This document shows, in pieces, positions 50,811-59,908 of a DNA stretch of 64,000 bases. Below the pieces are notes generated by a model. That model ran no database searches, was not told the DNA's origin, and worked only from the letters and a program-made list of their open reading frames with translations. Made by a program: the position numbers and the translations under genes. The DNA is taken from positions 2,928,852 to 2,992,851 of the forward strand of contig NZ_LMDH01000001.1 of assembly GCF_001425755.1 (NCBI RefSeq). The letters are read 5' to 3'. This DNA is from Aeromicrobium sp. Root344 (GTDB lineage: Bacteria; Actinomycetota; Actinomycetes; Propionibacteriales; Nocardioidaceae). Position 1 is the stretch's first letter; each line of letters opens with the position of its first letter.

Positions 50811-51632
50811 CTAGCCGATCTGCACGGTGACCGCAGGCGTTGACTCGTCGGTCTTCTTGTTGAGCAGGCGGAACTGGCGATCGCCCGAGCGCGATGTGTA
50901 GAGCTCGGTCTTGAAGCGGCCGCCGCCCTTGGTCGTCGTCTCGATCGGGAAGTCGTCCCAGTCGCTGCCCTCGTCCTTGACCTGGACCTGGAGCTCGGCA
51001 CCCGCGCCGACTGCGGGGAACGTGCCCTCGATGACGAACCGCTCGCCGGGCGCGACCTGGGACTTCGAGGCACTGATCGTGGGCTCCGGCTCGTCCGGGT
51101 TGGCCTCGGTCGTCTGGGTCGGCTCCGGCTCGGGCGTGGTGGTGGGAGTCGTCGAGGGGGCGGTCGTCGGGTTGCTGATCGGCGCGAGGTTGACCGAGCC
51201 GAGGCCCGTGGCGTCGATCAGAGCAGAACCACCGAAACCGAGGATCGCGCCCAACGCCGCACCGACCACCGCGAACCAGATGACCAACCGCTCCGCGAGG
51301 CGCCGACGGCGCACCTGCTCCTCGTCGCGCACGGGCGGTGCGGGGGACTCCAGGGTCGTGGGCACGCGGCCGCTCCTGTCGGGGGGCGTCGACCCGTCGT
51401 GGTCCACGACCGCATCGATCGCGTCCTGGACGGTCACCAGGCTGTCGACCGTGTCGTCGGACAGGTAGAGGTCGAATCGCCGCCCGAGCTCGTCGGCCAG
51501 CTCGACGATCGTGAGCGAGTCGGTGCCGAGCTCCTTGAGCCCGGCCTGCGGCACGACCGCCTCGGCGGGACACCCGACCAGGCGGACGAGGATGTCCGTG
51601 AGCTGTTCGTGGACTGCTGAGGGTGACGGCAC
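50811..51632 (-). CDS. membrane-anchored acyl carrier protein with extracytoplasmic domain
   Basis: A 273-residue three-part protein. Residues 5-78 are an acyl carrier protein fold with LKELGTDSLTIVELADELGR near 33, the Ser of GTDSL being the phosphopantetheine site. A basic segment (EEQVRRRRLAERL) precedes one membrane helix (VIWFAVVGAALGAILGFGG, about 117-135). A Pro/Thr-rich linker follows, and the last 85 residues look like an Ig-like beta-sandwich (APGERFVIEGTFPAVG). The carrier would be cytoplasmic and the sandwich outside. No acyltransferase or ketosynthase gene is adjacent, so the acyl or aminoacyl load is unknown. Confidence 0.75.
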   Translation of the reverse strand: MPSPSAVHEQLTDILVRLVGCPAEAVVPQAGLKELGTDSLTIVELADELGRRFDLYLSDDTVDSLVTVQDAIDAVVDHDGSTPPDRSGRVPTTLESPAPPVRDEEQVRRRRLAERLVIWFAVVGAALGAILGFGGSALIDATGLGSVNLAPISNPTTAPSTTPTTTPEPEPTQTTEANPDEPEPTISASKSQVAPGERFVIEGTFPAVGAGAELQVQVKDEGSDWDDFPIETTTKGGGRFKTELYTSRSGDRQFRLLNKKTDESTPAVTVQIG

Positions 51633-51721
51633 GCGTCGAGTCTAACGAGCGGTGTGAGCGTTCCCGCACACCACGCAGGGCCAGCCCAACGCCCTCGACA
51701 CGACAGCCCTAGGATGTCGGG

Positions 51722-52678
51722 ATGGAAAGCGTCGAGGACGTCCAGTACCTGGTGGTGCATGGCTACCGGCGCGCATTCCGCATCTCCGGGTCGGGCCCTG
51801 CGCTGCTCCTGCTGCACGGCCTCGCCTGCGACTCGTCGACGTGGGTCGACGTCATCCCGACGCTGTCTGAGCACTTCACCGTCATCGCTCCCGACCTCCT
51901 GGGACACGGCGAGTCGGACAAGCCTGACGCCGACTACTCGCTGGGCGGCTACGCCAACGGCATGCGCGACCTGCTGACGGTGCTGGGCATCGACAAGGTC
52001 ACCGTCGTGGGGCACAGCTTCGGCGGCGGTGTCGCGATGCAGTTCGCCTACCAGTTCCCCGATCGCACAGAGCGGGTCGTGCTCGTGTCGACCGGCGGGC
52101 TCGGCAAGGAGGTCACGCCGCTCATCCGCTTCCTCACGGTTCCCGGCAGCAGTGCGGCGCTCGCCGCGGCGACGTTCCGGCCGTGGCGCCCCCTGGTTGC
52201 GGGCGGCATGCGGGCGCTGTCCCGGACGCCGCTCACCGCGACGCGCGATCTCGACGAGGTCGCCCGCATCTACGAGTCGCTGGCCGACCGGGCCACCCGT
52301 CGTGCCGTCCAGCGCGTGACGAGCCACGTCCTGAACTGGAAGGGCCAGTTCGTGACGATGACCGATCGGAGCTATCTCGCCCGGCTCATGCCCGTGCTGG
52401 TCGTCTGGGGCAGCGACGACATGGTGATCCCGTCCAAGCATGCCGACTTCGCACCGACCCAGGTCTCCGATGTCCACGTGCTCAACGATGCCGGGCACTT
52501 CCCGCACAAGGACCACCCCGAGGCGTTCTGCGACCTCGTGACCGCGTTCATCGCTGCCAACGAGCCCGCGCACTACCACCGCGGACGTTGGCGCGCGCTG
52601 CTGCGCCGCGGCGACCAATACGCCCTCGAGAGCGTGCCGGCGGCCGTCGACCACGGCGTCGAACCGGCGATCAGCTAG
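51722..52678 (+). CDS. alpha/beta-fold hydrolase
   Basis: A 318-residue hydrolase. LLLLHGLACDSSTW near residue 28 is the oxyanion loop, VVGHSFGGGVAMQFAYQFPD near 97 holds the nucleophile Ser, VVWGSDDMVIP near 222 the acid and NDAGHFPHKDHPE near 254 the His. The C-terminal 40 residues are basic. Substrate unknown. ATG 51722 lies 6 nt after TAGGAT (51710-51715). Its end overlaps the next gene tail to tail by 8 bp. Confidence 0.9.
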   Translation: MESVEDVQYLVVHGYRRAFRISGSGPALLLLHGLACDSSTWVDVIPTLSEHFTVIAPDLLGHGESDKPDADYSLGGYANGMRDLLTVLGIDKVTVVGHSFGGGVAMQFAYQFPDRTERVVLVSTGGLGKEVTPLIRFLTVPGSSAALAAATFRPWRPLVAGGMRALSRTPLTATRDLDEVARIYESLADRATRRAVQRVTSHVLNWKGQFVTMTDRSYLARLMPVLVVWGSDDMVIPSKHADFAPTQVSDVHVLNDAGHFPHKDHPEAFCDLVTAFIAANEPAHYHRGRWRALLRRGDQYALESVPAAVDHGVEPAIS

Positions 52679-54251
52679 AGACGGCCGGCCGAGGCTCGCC
52701 CACGGGGTTGGCCTCGAGCAAGGCCGCTTCCTTGCGGCGTTGTCGTTTGGTGTTGCCCGTCGCCCAGGCGCCGACCACCACCGCCGCCCAGCCGATGAAG
52801 GCACCGGCGATGTCGTCGGCGATGAAGTGCCAGCCGAAGTAGATCGTCGCGAGCACGACGAGTCCGAGATAGACCCAGGCAATCAGCTGGACGACCTTGC
52901 GCTGGTTGGTCGCGCGCAGGAACAGGGCCGCCGAGACGACGACCGAGACGTGCAGCGACGCGAAGCCGGCGATGCCGTAGGTGCTGCCGCCCGCTGGGTC
53001 CTCGTAGAACTTGGTGGCAGCTCTGAACAGGCTGCGTTGGAGCTGCGCCGCGCTGGTGTCGGGCAGGTCGGCGAACATCGACGGCTGGACGAACGCCGGA
53101 CCGAACGTCGGGAAGATGTAGTAGCTCACCACGCCCAGCACCCAGTTGAGGCTCAGCGCCGTGGCGTACCAGGCGCCGAGCGAGAGATCCTTGCCCCACA
53201 CGAGGAATGCGCCAAGGGTCAGCGGGATCAGCGGGAGGTAGGCCACGTAGATGACCGAGAGCACCTGGGCGGCGAAACCCGTGCCGAGCAGGTCGTGCAG
53301 CACGGGCGCCGGGTTGTGGTTGAAGAACAGGAAGTAGTCGATGTCGAGCATCTGCTTGTCGAAGTGCACGCCCTCGCGGGCCAGCGGCAGGTCGCTCTTG
53401 AGGTTGCGGTAGCTGACGTAGCAGATGTAGAACGACACCAGCCCGAGCACGATGTAGAGGACCCGCTTCCAGGTCCACTCGTCGCGGATGATGTCCATGA
53501 ACAGGAACAGCCGCGGACGCGTCTCGAGCGCGCGCAGGGGTGCGAGGTCGGCAGGGACGCGGTTGGCCTCGAAGCGCCGCGCGGCGACGAGCCGGTCGGC
53601 ACCGTTCGTCGTGAGCCACAGCGGGATGAGCAGGACGCCGAGCCAGGCCCAGTCGCCGATGTAGGGATGGGCGTAGTCGGCGACGGCCCGCACGGCCAGC
53701 AGCGGCAGCACGATGCGCAGCGTCTGGCGGGCCAGGGCGCGACGCCAGGAGATCGGGCGCAGCGTGGACTCGTCGAGCACGACGATCTCGGTCAGTCGCG
53801 AGATCGTCGTCATTCCCGTGGTCGTCTGGCTGCGCAGCTCCAGGGAAGCGAACGCGGCCACCACGGCCAGCGCCACGACGACGACCGAGATGCGGCCGAT
53901 GGCCGAGCCACCTGCCGCGCTCCAGCCGATCGACGCGATGCCGGCGACGAGACCCCAGAAGAACGTCGTGACGAGGGCGTCGAGCAGGCGGCTGGTGATC
54001 GGCGAGCTGTAGTCGAGCGAGCGGCGCCACTGCGGCGTCTCGGTGAACAACCGCCTCGAGCGGCGGAACGCCGGGGGAGCGATGCCCGCCGCGAAGAACA
54101 GCAGGCCGATCACCGGCAGGCGAATGTAGGCCGGACCGAGGAAACCGTCAGGGTCGCGCAACGGGACGTCGTACTTCTTCGAAGCCACGACCGCAGCCAG
54201 CCCCACGACAATCGAGAGACAGACCGCGAAATGGTAGGGCCGTTGACGCAT
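52671..54251 (-). CDS. RDD-like and PAP2 (inositol phosphotransferase-like) membrane protein
   Basis: A 526-residue protein with about ten membrane helices. The first half contains an RDD-like region (SPITSRLLDALVTTFFWGLV near 75; RPISWRRALARQTLRIVLPL near 163). The second half resembles the PAP2/AUR1 group: FPTFGPAFVQPSMF near 380, GIAGFASLHVSVVVSA near 435 and GWHFIADDIAGAFIGW near 480. This would be a lipid phosphatase or head-group transferase at the outer membrane face. ATG 54251 is 7 nt after TAGGAT; ATG 54260 lies within that hexamer and was rejected. Confidence 0.8.
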   Translation of the reverse strand: MRQRPYHFAVCLSIVVGLAAVVASKKYDVPLRDPDGFLGPAYIRLPVIGLLFFAAGIAPPAFRRSRRLFTETPQWRRSLDYSSPITSRLLDALVTTFFWGLVAGIASIGWSAAGGSAIGRISVVVVALAVVAAFASLELRSQTTTGMTTISRLTEIVVLDESTLRPISWRRALARQTLRIVLPLLAVRAVADYAHPYIGDWAWLGVLLIPLWLTTNGADRLVAARRFEANRVPADLAPLRALETRPRLFLFMDIIRDEWTWKRVLYIVLGLVSFYICYVSYRNLKSDLPLAREGVHFDKQMLDIDYFLFFNHNPAPVLHDLLGTGFAAQVLSVIYVAYLPLIPLTLGAFLVWGKDLSLGAWYATALSLNWVLGVVSYYIFPTFGPAFVQPSMFADLPDTSAAQLQRSLFRAATKFYEDPAGGSTYGIAGFASLHVSVVVSAALFLRATNQRKVVQLIAWVYLGLVVLATIYFGWHFIADDIAGAFIGWAAVVVGAWATGNTKRQRRKEAALLEANPVGEPRPAVSS

Positions 54252-54310
54252 GGTCGCCATCCTATTGGGCGACCCTGAGGGTTGCTTGTGAGGGTTTGTC
54301 TCGCTCCGCC

Positions 54311-57067
54311 TCAGGCGTCGCCGCCCACCTGCGGGACGTCGGCCACGGCCGTCGGATCGTCGATGCGGAACCGGTTGAAGGCCTCGCGGACGACCTCGGG
54401 TCGCACGGTGCCGCGCTGCGACAACGTCTGCAGGACCGACACGACGATCGACTCGGCGTCGACCTGGAACGTACGCCTGGCAGCGGCGCGCGTGTCGGCG
54501 AAGCCGAAGCCGTCCGTGCCGAGCGACTGCCACGGACCGGGCACCCAGCGGGCGATCTGGTCGGGCACCGCACGCATGTAGTCGCTGACCGCGACCGTCA
54601 CGGCGGACGTGTCCATGAGCTTGACCGTGATGTAGGGCATCCGGCTGTACTCACCCGGGTGGTTGAGGTTCCACTTCTCGGCCGCGATCGCGTCACGGGC
54701 GAGCTCGTTCCACGACGTCACGGACCAGACATCGGCCTCGACCCCGTAGTCGGCGGCCAGGATCTCCTGAGCCTTGAGCGCCCACGGGACCGAGACACCC
54801 GACGCCATGATGCGCGCGGACGCTTCGCCGCCGGCGGCCTTGCGGTAGACGTAGGCGCCCTTGAGGATGCCCTCGACGTCGACGTCCTCCGGCTCGGCGG
54901 GCTGGTTGATCGCCTCGTTGTAGACGGTGAGGTAGAAGATGATGTCCTCGCCGTTGGGGAAGGTCTCGGTCGAGCCGTACATCCGCTCGAGTCCGTACTT
55001 CATGATGTGGCTGATCTCGAAGCCGTAGGCCGGGTCGTAGTGCACGACCGCGGGGTTGGTCTGCGCGATCAGCGGTGAGTGCCCGTCGGCGTGCTGCAGG
55101 CCCTCACCGGTCAGCGTCGTACGGCCGGCGGTGGCGCCGATCAGGAAGCCCCGAGCCAGCTGGTCGGCCATCGCCCAGATCGAGTCGGCGGTGCGCTGGA
55201 AGCCGAACATCGAGTAGAAGAGGTAGACCGGGATCATCGGCTCGCCGTGCGTGGAGTACGCGCTGCCGGCCGCGATCGCGGACGCCATGGCGCCGGCCTC
55301 GCTGATGCCCTCGTGCAGGAGCTGGCCCTGAGCCGACTCCTTGTAGGCGAGCAGCAGCTTGCGGTCGACCGACTCGTACGTCTGGCCGGCCGGGTTGTAG
55401 ATCTTGGCCGACGGGAACATCGAGTCCATGCCGAACGTGCGGTACTCGTCGGGCGCGATCGGGACGATGCGGTGGCCGATCTCGGGATCCTTCATGAGAT
55501 CGCGCAGCAGGCGTACGAACGCCATGGTGGTGGCGATCTGCTGCTTGCCCGAGCCCTTCTTGAGCTCGTCGTACATCTTGTCCTCCGGCAGCTTGACGCT
55601 GACCGGGTTGACGACGCGCTTGGGCAGCGATCCGCCGAGCGCCTCACGCCGGGCCCGCATGTACTGCATCTCCTCGCTGTCCTCGCCCGGGTGGTAGAAC
55701 GGCGCGATGTCGCTGCCGTCGATCTGGGCGTCGGAGATCGGGATGTTGAGGCGGTCGCGGAAGCCCTTGAGGTCGTCCTTGGTGAGCTTCTTCATCTGGT
55801 GCGTCGCGTTGCGGCCGGCGAACGACTCCAACAGCCAGCCCTTGATGGTGTGCGCCAGGATCACCGTCGGCTGGCCCGTGTGCTTCTGGGCGGCGTCGAA
55901 CGCGGCGTAGACTTTGCGGTAGTCGTGGCCGCCGCGGGGGAGGCGCTCGATCTCCTCGTCGGACAGGTGCTCGACCATCTTGCGCAGGCGCGGGTCGGGC
56001 CCGAAGAAGTTCTCGCGGTTGTAGGCGCCGGACTCGACGGACAGGGTCTGGAACTCACCGTCGGGTGTGCGGTTCATCTGGTTGACCAGGACGCCGTCGG
56101 TGTCGCGGGCGAGCAGGTCGTCCCACTCACGGCCCCAGACGACCTTGATGACGTTCCAGCCGGCACCACGGAACGTGGACTCGAGCTCCTGGATGATCTT
56201 GCCGTTGCCGCGTACGGGGCCGTCGAGCTGCTGCAGGTTGCAGTTGACGACGAACGTGAGGTTGTCGAGCTCCTCGCGGGCGGCGATGCCGATGGCACCG
56301 AGCGACTCCGGCTCGCCCATCTCGCCGTCGCCGAGGAACGTCCAGACGTGCTGCTGGCTCGTGTCCTTGATGCCGCGGTTGTGCAGGTAGCGGTTGAAGC
56401 GCGCCTGGTAGATCGAGTTGATCGCACCGAGACCCATCGAGACCGTGGGGAACTCCCAGTAGTCCGACATGAGGCGCGGGTGCGGGTAGGACGACAGGCC
56501 GTTGCCGGCGCCGTGCGAGTGCTCCTGGCGGAAGCGGTCGAGCTGCGTCTCGCTGAGGCCGCCCTCGAGGAACGACCGGGCGTAGATGCCGGGCGCCGCG
56601 TGGCCCTGGAAGTAGATCTGGTCACCGCCGCCGGGGTGGTTCTTGCCGCGGAAGAAGTGGTTGAAGCCGACCTCGTAGAGGCTGGCCGCCGACTGGTAGG
56701 ACGCGATGTGTCCACCGACGCCCAGACCCGGACGGTTGGCCCGCGACACCATGACGGCGGCGTTCCAGCGGATGTAGGACCGGATGCGTCGCTCGATCGC
56801 CTCGTTGCCGGGGAACCACGGCTCACGCTCGGGCGGGATCGTGTTGATGAAGTCGGTGCTGCGCAAGGCAGGCACGCCGATGTTCTGCTCGCGAGCGCGC
56901 TCCAGGAGCTTGAGCATGACGTAGCGCGCGCGACTGCGTCCGCGGCTGTCGATCATCTCGTCGAGCGAGCTGACCCACTCGGAGGTCTCGTCCGGATCGA
57001 TGTCGGGCAACTGGGTCGGCAGACCCTCGTGAATGACAGCGGGTCGTTCGGGGCCGGATTGCGGCAT
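54311..57067 (-). CDS. aceE: pyruvate dehydrogenase E1 component, homodimeric type
   Basis: A 918-residue thiamine diphosphate enzyme that decarboxylates pyruvate and passes the acetyl group to E2. [20 protein letters not shown] near residue 118 and [16 protein letters not shown] near 240, with [16 protein letters not shown] near 272, form the ThDP/Mg site. Length fits the homodimeric E1 family. GGGAGC lies before ATG 57067. No E2 or E3 gene is adjacent, as usual in actinobacteria. It is divergent from DUF3052. Confidence 0.97.
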   Translation of the reverse strand: MPQSGPERPAVIHEGLPTQLPDIDPDETSEWVSSLDEMIDSRGRSRARYVMLKLLERAREQNIGVPALRSTDFINTIPPEREPWFPGNEAIERRIRSYIRWNAAVMVSRANRPGLGVGGHIASYQSAASLYEVGFNHFFRGKNHPGGGDQIYFQGHAAPGIYARSFLEGGLSETQLDRFRQEHSHGAGNGLSSYPHPRLMSDYWEFPTVSMGLGAINSIYQARFNRYLHNRGIKDTSQQHVWTFLGDGEMGEPESLGAIGIAAREELDNLTFVVNCNLQQLDGPVRGNGKIIQELESTFRGAGWNVIKVVWGREWDDLLARDTDGVLVNQMNRTPDGEFQTLSVESGAYNRENFFGPDPRLRKMVEHLSDEEIERLPRGGHDYRKVYAAFDAAQKHTGQPTVILAHTIKGWLLESFAGRNATHQMKKLTKDDLKGFRDRLNIPISDAQIDGSDIAPFYHPGEDSEEMQYMRARREALGGSLPKRVVNPVSVKLPEDKMYDELKKGSGKQQIATTMAFVRLLRDLMKDPEIGHRIVPIAPDEYRTFGMDSMFPSAKIYNPAGQTYESVDRKLLLAYKESAQGQLLHEGISEAGAMASAIAAGSAYSTHGEPMIPVYLFYSMFGFQRTADSIWAMADQLARGFLIGATAGRTTLTGEGLQHADGHSPLIAQTNPAVVHYDPAYGFEISHIMKYGLERMYGSTETFPNGEDIIFYLTVYNEAINQPAEPEDVDVEGILKGAYVYRKAAGGEASARIMASGVSVPWALKAQEILAADYGVEADVWSVTSWNELARDAIAAEKWNLNHPGEYSRMPYITVKLMDTSAVTVAVSDYMRAVPDQIARWVPGPWQSLGTDGFGFADTRAAARRTFQVDAESIVVSVLQTLSQRGTVRPEVVREAFNRFRIDDPTAVADVPQVGGDA

Positions 57068-57148
57068 GGTTGCTCCCTAGAAGTCTTGTGGACGTGTCCA
57101 TCATTCCACCCCGGGTTCGCTACTGTGTTAGCGGCAACAGTGCTGACG

Positions 57149-57170
57149 AACCTACTTTTCAGTAGGTTTT
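57149..57170 (+). promoter_or_regulatory. inverted repeat in the aceE/DUF3052 divergent region
   Basis: AACCTACT (57149-57156), TTTC, AGTAGGTT (57161-57168), TT: a perfect 8-bp palindrome. Upstream, ACTGT (57122-57126) and ACAGT (57137-57141) form a second, shorter one. They may be operators for aceE or a hairpin in the DUF3052 leader. Confidence 0.45.
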
Positions 57171-57194
57171 CCACGAACGTAGGGAGACATCGCG

Positions 57195-57581
57195 GTGGAC
57201 GCGGGCAAGTTGGGCTTCGGTCCTGACACCGTCATCCAGGAGCTTGGCTGGGATGAGGACGTCGACGAGGAGCTCCGTGTCGAGATCGAGCGTGTCACCG
57301 GCAACAACCTGGTCGACGGGGACCACGGTGACGTCGTCGACGGCGTGATCGTCTGGTGGCGCGACAAGGACGGCGATCTGATCGACGCGCTGGTCGACTC
57401 GTTGCAGGATCTCGCCGAGGGCGGCTCGGTCTGGCTGTTCACCCCCAAGGTGGGCCGACCGGGGTACGTGCCCGGTGCCGACGTCGTGGAGGCTGCACCG
57501 ATCGCTGGTCTGTCGACGACGACCACGGCCTCGGCGTCCGACGACTGGGCCTCGACCCGCCTGACGGCACACAAGCGCTGA
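57195..57581 (+). CDS. DUF3052 protein
   Basis: A 128-residue acidic protein. KLGFGPDTVIQELGWDEDVD at residues 5-24, VDGVIVWWRDKDGDLIDALV near 49 and LFTPKVGRPGYV near 82 match DUF3052, an actinobacterial family found next to aceE and ahpE. Function unknown. GTG 57195 follows AGGGAGA. Confidence 0.9.
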   Translation: MDAGKLGFGPDTVIQELGWDEDVDEELRVEIERVTGNNLVDGDHGDVVDGVIVWWRDKDGDLIDALVDSLQDLAEGGSVWLFTPKVGRPGYVPGADVVEAAPIAGLSTTTTASASDDWASTRLTAHKR

Positions 57582-57586
57582 CGGGC

Positions 57587-58048
57587 GTGGGCGTCGAGGT
57601 CGGTTCGGCTGCGCCGGACTTCAGCCTCAAGAGCCAGCACGGCGAGGACGTCGCGCTGTCGTCGTTCCGCGGGTCGCGCCACGTCGTGCTCGTGTTCATC
57701 CCGTTCGCCTTCAGCGGCACCTGCACGAGCGAGCTCGGCGAGATCCGCGACCACCTCGACGCGTTCGCGGCCCGCGACACCCAGGTGCTCGCGGTCTCGT
57801 GCGACCACTTCTTCTCCAACCGAGCCTTCTCCGACAGCGAGGGTCTGACGTTTCCCGTCCTCAGCGACTTCTGGCCGCACGGCGAGGTCAGCCGGGCCTA
57901 TGGCACGTTCAACGCCGAGGCCGGAGCACCCGAACGAGGCACGTACGTGATCGATTCCGAGGGGATCGTGAGGTGGAAGGTGCAGGTGGGAATCGGCGAT
58001 CGACGCGACCTGTCCGAGGTGCTGTCCGCATTGGCCGAACTTTCCTGA
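57587..58048 (+). CDS. AhpE-type peroxiredoxin
   Basis: A 153-residue peroxiredoxin. VGSAAPDFSLKSQHGEDVAL opens the fold, and FIPFAFSGTCTSELGEI near residue 38 contains the peroxidatic Cys within the P-x-x-x-T/S-x-x-C context. The Arg ligand is supplied later in ERGTYVIDSEGIVRW. It reduces hydroperoxides; the one-Cys mycobacterial AhpE uses mycothiol and mycoredoxin. GTG 57587 lies 5 nt after the DUF3052 stop. Confidence 0.9.
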   Translation: MGVEVGSAAPDFSLKSQHGEDVALSSFRGSRHVVLVFIPFAFSGTCTSELGEIRDHLDAFAARDTQVLAVSCDHFFSNRAFSDSEGLTFPVLSDFWPHGEVSRAYGTFNAEAGAPERGTYVIDSEGIVRWKVQVGIGDRRDLSEVLSALAELS

Positions 58049-58100
58049 ATTCTTCCCAAATTACCTGCGGGTGAACCTGTCGATACGGTTTGATTGACCT

Positions 58101-58145
58101 GCCGCGGCTGCCAGGGACCCGAGACCTTGGCAGCCGCGGCTCTTG
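58101..58145 (+). terminator. intrinsic terminator after peroxiredoxin gene
   Basis: GCCGCGGCTGCCA (58101-58113) pairs with its complement at 58128-58140 (13 bp) across a 14-nt loop, followed by TCTTG. It ends the DUF3052-peroxiredoxin transcript. Confidence 0.75.
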
Positions 58146-58211
58146 CATGTCCTCGCCGCCGATCGATGCGGACCGGGTGGCCGGCTTGCGGTATCGTTCC
58201 GCTGGTCCTGC

Positions 58212-58285
58212 GGGCGAATAGCTCAGTTGGTTAGAGCATCCGGTTTACACCCGGAAGGTCGGGGGTTCGAGTCCCTCTTCGCCCA
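58212..58285 (+). tRNA. tRNA-Val (TAC)
   Basis: A 74-nt cloverleaf: acceptor GGGCGAA (58212-58218) pairs TTCGCCC (58278-58284), discriminator A58285. The loop TTTACAC gives anticodon TAC. The T-arm GGGGG/CCCTC closes with one wobble. CCA is not encoded. Confidence 0.95.
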
Positions 58286-58294
58286 CATCGGCCA

Positions 58295-58323
58295 CGACCC
58301 CGACTAGTCTTTGGTCGGGGTCG
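58295..58323 (+). terminator. hairpin after tRNA-Val
   Basis: CGACCCCGAC (58295-58304) pairs with GTCGGGGTCG (58314-58323) across a 9-nt loop. No T-run follows, but its place 10 nt after the tRNA suggests a terminator or processing signal. Confidence 0.55.
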
Positions 58324-58366
58324 CGGCAGTTCCGTCCGCCACCGACGTGAGCCGAACGGAGTCTGC

Positions 58367-59899
58367 GTGGCAAGCGTGTACCGGCGTGGCAACGACTGGC
58401 TGGTCGGATCGCCCGAGCAGCCGTTCACCCGCCTGCGGGCCCGCGTCCAGGTCCTGCTGACGACGTTGCTGATCCTGACCAATGTCATCGGCGCCGGCAT
58501 CGTGTTCGGCCTGACGTTCCTCATCACGCCGGGCGAGGGGCCGTCCAGCTCCTACCTGACGGCGTTGGCGATCGCGGTCCCGGTGTACGTCGTCGGGGCG
58601 GTGGTGATCGGCGCGAGCACGGTCACCGTGAGCGCCCTGCGAGCACTGCGCTGGGCGTTGGAGGAGCGCGAGCCGACCGACGCCGAGCGCCGTACGGCCT
58701 TGCGCCTGCCCTTGCGGCTCACCTTGATCCAGTCGCTGTTGTGGTTCGGCGGTGTGATCGTCTTCGGGACGCTCGCGATCGTCATCCAGCCGGGCGCTGC
58801 CGTCAGCGCGTTCTTCGCGGTCGGCATCGCCGGCGTCGTGGTCAGCGCGATCGCCTATCTCGTCACGGAGTTCGCGCTGCGGCCCGTCGCGGCACGGGCG
58901 CTGGCGGGCCGTTCGAGCACGGACCGGCTCGGCGCCGGCGTGCAGCGCCGCATGATCGTGTTCTGGAGCCTCGGCACGGGTGCCCCGGTGCTGGGCCTGG
59001 TCGTCGCGGCGTCCATCGCCCTGACGATCGACGATCCGAGCGTCACGCGCCTGTCGTGGGTGGTGGCTGGTCTGGCTGTCGTGATCCTGGTCTTCGGGCT
59101 GCTCGTGACGGTCCTCAATGCCCGCGCGGTCGTCGGACCCATCAAGGCCGTGCAGGCCGCGCTGACCAAGGTCGGCGAGGGCAACTTCGACGTCGAGGTG
59201 CGCGTCGACGACGGCACCGAGCTGGGCCTGCTGCAGTCAGGGTTCAACGAGATGGTGCAGGGCCTGCGCGAACGTGAGCGCATCCGGGACCTGTTCGGCC
59301 GGCACGTCGGACAGTCGGTGGCCCGGGCCGCCACGGTGGGCGATGTCGAGCTGGGCGGCGAGACCCGCATCGTCTCGGTCCTCATGATCGACCTGATCGG
59401 CTCGACGACGTACGCGGAGAACCGGCCGCCCAGCGAGGTCGTCGGCATGCTCAACCGGTTCTTCGAGGTCGTCGTCGAAGAGGTCGATCGGCGCAACGGG
59501 CTGGTCAACAAGTTCATGGGCGACGCCGTGCTGGCGATCTTCGGAGCACCCGTCGACCTCGACGATCACGCCACCGCGGCCCTGGCGTCAGCCCGCGTGA
59601 TCGCCGCACGTCTCACGGCCGAGATGCCGGAGATCGGCGCCGGCATCGGGGTGTCGACCGGCCAGGCCGTCGCCGGCAACGTGGGTCACAGCTCGCGCTT
59701 CGAGTACACCGTCATCGGCGACGCCGTGAACGCCGCGGCACGCCTCACCGAGCTGGCAAAGGACGTCGAGGGACGCGTGCTGGTGTCCTCGACCAGCGTG
59801 TCCGCCGCGAGCCCCGAGGAGAAGTCGCTCTGGGTCGACCACGAGAGCATCGTCCTGCGGGGCCGCGACGAGCTGACGGACACCTGCCGTCTGGCGTGA
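58367..59899 (+). CDS. membrane-bound class III adenylate cyclase with HAMP domain
   Basis: A 510-residue protein with six membrane helices within residues 25-255, a HAMP domain near 250-305 (ARAVVGPIKAVQAALTKVGE) and a class III cyclase catalytic domain from 330. VLMIDLIGSTTYAEN and FMGDAVLAIFGAP provide the metal-binding Asp pair, with Lys in NKFMGD. DAVNAAARL supplies the transition-state Asn/Arg. All catalytic residues are present, so it should make cAMP. Layout resembles the mycobacterial Rv1318c-Rv1320c/Rv3645 group. GTG 58367 is the start. Confidence 0.92.
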   Translation: MASVYRRGNDWLVGSPEQPFTRLRARVQVLLTTLLILTNVIGAGIVFGLTFLITPGEGPSSSYLTALAIAVPVYVVGAVVIGASTVTVSALRALRWALEEREPTDAERRTALRLPLRLTLIQSLLWFGGVIVFGTLAIVIQPGAAVSAFFAVGIAGVVVSAIAYLVTEFALRPVAARALAGRSSTDRLGAGVQRRMIVFWSLGTGAPVLGLVVAASIALTIDDPSVTRLSWVVAGLAVVILVFGLLVTVLNARAVVGPIKAVQAALTKVGEGNFDVEVRVDDGTELGLLQSGFNEMVQGLRERERIRDLFGRHVGQSVARAATVGDVELGGETRIVSVLMIDLIGSTTYAENRPPSEVVGMLNRFFEVVVEEVDRRNGLVNKFMGDAVLAIFGAPVDLDDHATAALASARVIAARLTAEMPEIGAGIGVSTGQAVAGNVGHSSRFEYTVIGDAVNAAARLTELAKDVEGRVLVSSTSVSAASPEEKSLWVDHESIVLRGRDELTDTCRLA

Positions 59900-59908
59900 C
59901 GTGCTCGG

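Noticed and set aside
55079..57226. A 715-codon open frame antisense to aceE
   Set aside because: Shadow of aceE; highly repetitive Val/Asp/Arg composition and no recognisable domain.
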